From: Flammeovirga sp. SJP92 | GTDB lineage: Bacteria > Bacteroidota > Bacteroidia > Cytophagales > Flammeovirgaceae | DNA: 64,000 bases | Reading direction: 5' to 3' | Assembly (NCBI RefSeq): GCF_001583495.1 | Contig: NZ_LQAQ01000111.1 | Span: 1-64,000, forward strand | Shown here: piece by piece, positions 61,577 through 64,000 of the stretch | Position numbering within the stretch: position 1 is the first letter of the stretch | How the letters are laid out: the number at the start of each line of letters is the position of its first letter | Notes under the pieces: generated by a model | Told to the model about the DNA's origin: nothing | Database searches by the model: none | The model's input: only the letters and a program-made list of their open reading frames with translations | Made by a program: the position numbers and the translations under genes

Positions 61577-64000
61577 ATGAATGAAATGAAACATATATTT
61601 TATCTGATATTAACCTGTTTGAACATTACTGTTGCTGTAGGTCAAACCAAACCTGATAAAGGAGATGGTTCTGAGTTATATCCTTATTTTATTGAAAATG
61701 CAGAACATTTAAGATGGATCAGTGAGGGAGATGGAGAAAGCAGTAGTTCGGATAGAATGAAAGCTTCCTATGTCATGGTCAATAACATTGATCTATCTGC
61801 AACGTCAACTTGGAATGAAGGATTAGGTTTTACACCAATTGGAGCCACTGAATTAACGCCTTTTATCGGTAACTTTGATGGGAATGGAAAGCGAATTTCA
61901 AACCTTTTTATCAATAACCCAACGGTAAGGTATCAAGGATTATTTGGTTTTATAGATAATGGAAATGTACATCATTTAGAAATTGAAAATGCTACTATTA
62001 CAGGAGATCGTTTTTGTGGTGTGTTAGCAGGTAAAATTACGAACAGTTCTGCGGTGCATGATATCATCGTTTCTGGAACTGTAAATGGCAATCGAGGAGT
62101 GGGTGGATTATCGGGTGAAATCAATTTCACTTCAGAGGTGCATCACATCATTTCATTTGCATCTGCAACTGTTCCTAACAATGAAAAAAATGTAGGAGGA
62201 ATAGCAGGTGTCATCTATAATTCATCTTCAATTTCAGAGACCTATGCTACAGGTGAAGTCACTGGAACAAGCAATAATGGTGGTATTACAGGAGCTGGTC
62301 ATTATGCAAGTGGAGATCAATTAGTGAAGCTCAACAAAGTGTATTGGGATACAGAGACAACTTCACAAGCATCAAATGCATTGGTGGATGATGCATTATT
62401 TGGTTTGAAAACTGTTGATTTTGCGTCCAGTGAAAAGTTTGATTGGGATTTTGAATCAACTTGGAATATAAAACTAAATGCAACTTACGATAACATCAAT
62501 CAACGACCTTACCTAAATTGGATGGGACTGAACGTTGTGAAATTGATCAACTATGATACTGCATTGGGGGCAATTACAGGAGATGGGTATTACGCCCAAG
62601 GTGAAGAAGTGACTTTAAAAGTAGAGCCTGCAGAAAATGTAGAATTTGTACATTGGTTGATTGGAGATGAAGTCTATTCTACAGCAAAAGAAATTACAGT
62701 TACGCTAACTGAAGATCTATATATTCAACCTGTTTTTGAAGATCAGAAATTTAAAATCACAGAAGTATACACTGCCAGAGGAGGCGTTTTCACAACTGAA
62801 GGTGAAGCAGTAGCCAATACAATTTACGCTACACAATTTGATGTAATTGATTTAGTTGTTAGCCCTAATAAAGGTTATGAACTGAAAGAGGTGAAAGTAA
62901 ATGGTATTTCTCTTGGGATGGTAGAGCAATTTACACTATCAGAGGTCAACGAGGACAAAGAGATAGAAGTGACTTTTGAACCTTATCAATATGCTATTCC
63001 AGAAGGAGAAGGCACAGAAGTCAATCCTTATAAAATCTCAAGTCTTGAAGAATTGCGTTGGTTATCACAAGGTGACACTACAACCACAATTGACGATAAA
63101 GCCCGTTTTGCTTCTTATTATCTTTTGGTCAATGACATCGATGCATCCTCTACTGTAAATTGGAATAATGATAAAGGATTCCTACCAATAGGAACAGAAT
63201 CAGCACCTTTTACGGGAACGTTTTTAGGAAGCTTAAAGGAAATCAGCGGATTATCGATCCATAGAGAAAAACAAAATTATGTAGCCCTTTTTGGTTATCT
63301 ATCAGGAGCCACAATTACTAATCTTCAATTGAAAAAAGTAGCGATCACAGGAGCTAGATATACAGCCTCTCTTGCTGGAAAAGCTGTGAACTCATCTCAA
63401 ATCAATACGGTGATCGCCGAAGGTAATGTTTTAGGGGAAAGACATGTAGGAGGTATTTTTGGAGATCTTAATGATGCATCCGTAGCATCCTATATTATTT
63501 CTGGAGTCAATACATCCGTCATTGCCACGGAGAAAAATGTGGGAGGTATAGCCGGTGTGATGTATAATAATGCAGTCCTTGATTTTTCTTATGCTTATGG
63601 ATCTGTGAGTGGCGATAGTAATACAGGAGGTCTAGTTGGAGCAGGGCACAACAACCCAGATAATAATAATGTGGTGACGGTGTCGAATAGTTATTGGGAT
63701 AAAGAAACGACAACGCAAACAGTTTCTGCAGGATCTACAGAAGATTTTGGTCTACCAACGTCTCTTTTTAGTGAAATCTCAACTTTTCAAAACTGGGATT
63801 TTGAAAGCAAATGGAAAATGGCTCAATATGATGATTATGATGTCAATACAAGACCCTTTTTCAAGGCCATCGGTTTATTGTCAGTAGCAATCATCAATAC
63901 AACTCCAGAGTATGGGACAGTAGAAGGAGAGGGAGCATATCCTGAAAATTCTGAAGTGAAATTAACCGCGAATCCTGTTGAGGGTGTTGATTTTAAAGGA
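61577..64000 (+). CDS. Partial secreted GLUG/InlB-B-like protein, runs off the window
   Basis: The open frame from ATG 61577 is uninterrupted for 808 codons to the window end and has no stop. It starts with a signal peptide (cleaved after VAVGQ), then repeats the head KPDKGDGSELYPYFI and a first GLUG block (about 20-310). Two degenerate InlB-B-like units come next (about 315-470). At about residue 475 a second complete block begins with YAIPEGEGTEVNPYKIS, LEELRWLSQGD and so on, then another InlB-like unit. It is paralogous to the gene at 57747. ATG 61586 is an alternative start. A T9SS domain is expected at the missing end. Confidence 0.85.
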   Translation, partial: MNEMKHIFYLILTCLNITVAVGQTKPDKGDGSELYPYFIENAEHLRWISEGDGESSSSDRMKASYVMVNNIDLSATSTWNEGLGFTPIGATELTPFIGNFDGNGKRISNLFINNPTVRYQGLFGFIDNGNVHHLEIENATITGDRFCGVLAGKITNSSAVHDIIVSGTVNGNRGVGGLSGEINFTSEVHHIISFASATVPNNEKNVGGIAGVIYNSSSISETYATGEVTGTSNNGGITGAGHYASGDQLVKLNKVYWDTETTSQASNALVDDALFGLKTVDFASSEKFDWDFESTWNIKLNATYDNINQRPYLNWMGLNVVKLINYDTALGAITGDGYYAQGEEVTLKVEPAENVEFVHWLIGDEVYSTAKEITVTLTEDLYIQPVFEDQKFKITEVYTARGGVFTTEGEAVANTIYATQFDVIDLVVSPNKGYELKEVKVNGISLGMVEQFTLSEVNEDKEIEVTFEPYQYAIPEGEGTEVNPYKISSLEELRWLSQGDTTTTIDDKARFASYYLLVNDIDASSTVNWNNDKGFLPIGTESAPFTGTFLGSLKEISGLSIHREKQNYVALFGYLSGATITNLQLKKVAITGARYTASLAGKAVNSSQINTVIAEGNVLGERHVGGIFGDLNDASVASYIISGVNTSVIATEKNVGGIAGVMYNNAVLDFSYAYGSVSGDSNTGGLVGAGHNNPDNNNVVTVSNSYWDKETTTQTVSAGSTEDFGLPTSLFSEISTFQNWDFESKWKMAQYDDYDVNTRPFFKAIGLLSVAIINTTPEYGTVEGEGAYPENSEVKLTANPVEGVDFKG

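Noticed and set aside
62976-63158. Short plus-strand frame inside the last gene
   Set aside because: It is an out-of-frame shadow within the long open frame 61577-64000, which shows a continuous GLUG and InlB-like pattern.
1-64000. Search by eye for insertion sequences, integrases, phage genes and CRISPR arrays
   Set aside because: No transposase with a DDE or HUH motif, no integrase, no phage structural gene and no short regular spacer array was found. The Rpn-type nuclease is the only gene of transposase-related origin.

Overview
The window looks like chromosomal DNA of a marine-type member of the Bacteroidota, most likely order Cytophagales and possibly the Flammeovirgaceae. The DNA is AT-rich by eye. 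Several promoters fit the Bacteroidota form (a -7 box TAnnTTTG, sometimes with a TTG/TTTG box upstream) and start codons rarely have a Shine-Dalgarno sequence. Three kinds of gene are typical of this phylum: secreted proteins that end in a type IX secretion (T9SS) sorting domain, a one-protein hybrid two-component regulator (HTCS), and an outer-membrane TonB-dependent receptor. The genus call is inference; no 16S rRNA gene is present.

Layout. 1-9.1 kb is housekeeping: a tRNA-Val(UAC) beside a tRNA-like remnant, guaB, rarA, three small unknown genes, then a tight rsmG / polyprenyl diphosphate synthase / menD operon (menaquinone supply). 9.6-21.6 kb holds an AraC regulator, a DUF2461 gene with a secreted partner, a sodium:solute symporter, an HGSNAT-like acyltransferase, a PAS sensor kinase with its NarL-type regulator, and a DUF3124 lipoprotein plus cation/proton antiporter unit preceded by a possible 24-residue membrane peptide. 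21.7-31.7 kb is mostly on the minus strand: ackA, a 7TM-DISM/SpoIIE phosphatase, prolyl aminopeptidase plus ABC-F ATPase, and infC-rpmI-rplT. An ATP-grasp gene with an overlapping small partner lies among them on the plus strand. A pair of inverted REP-like palindromes sits in the gap at 30.1-30.25 kb.

31.9-48.2 kb is mixed: an S41 lipoprotein protease, an outer-membrane-type gene broken by one in-frame stop, a secreted DJ-1/PfpI protein divergent from an HxlR regulator, an aldose-epimerase/acyl-ACP-thioesterase pair, a three-gene unit of secreted protein, ECF sigma factor and membrane protein, an App1-type phosphatase, a phosphopantetheinyl transferase, a WD40 protein, a TonB receptor with a small upstream gene, and an SDR.

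48.5-64 kb is a cell-surface region: a T9SS-exported lectin-like protein, an Rpn-type nuclease, a 1,349-residue HTCS, then three tandem paralogous genes for GLUG-repeat secreted proteins. The second carries nine near-identical 228-bp tandem repeats (76 residues each, InlB-B-like). The third runs off the window. An HTCS usually controls a polysaccharide-utilisation locus; here its nearest downstream genes are surface proteins and no susC/susD pair is visible. This is the most unusual arrangement in the window. I found no CRISPR array, no prophage and no intact insertion sequence.
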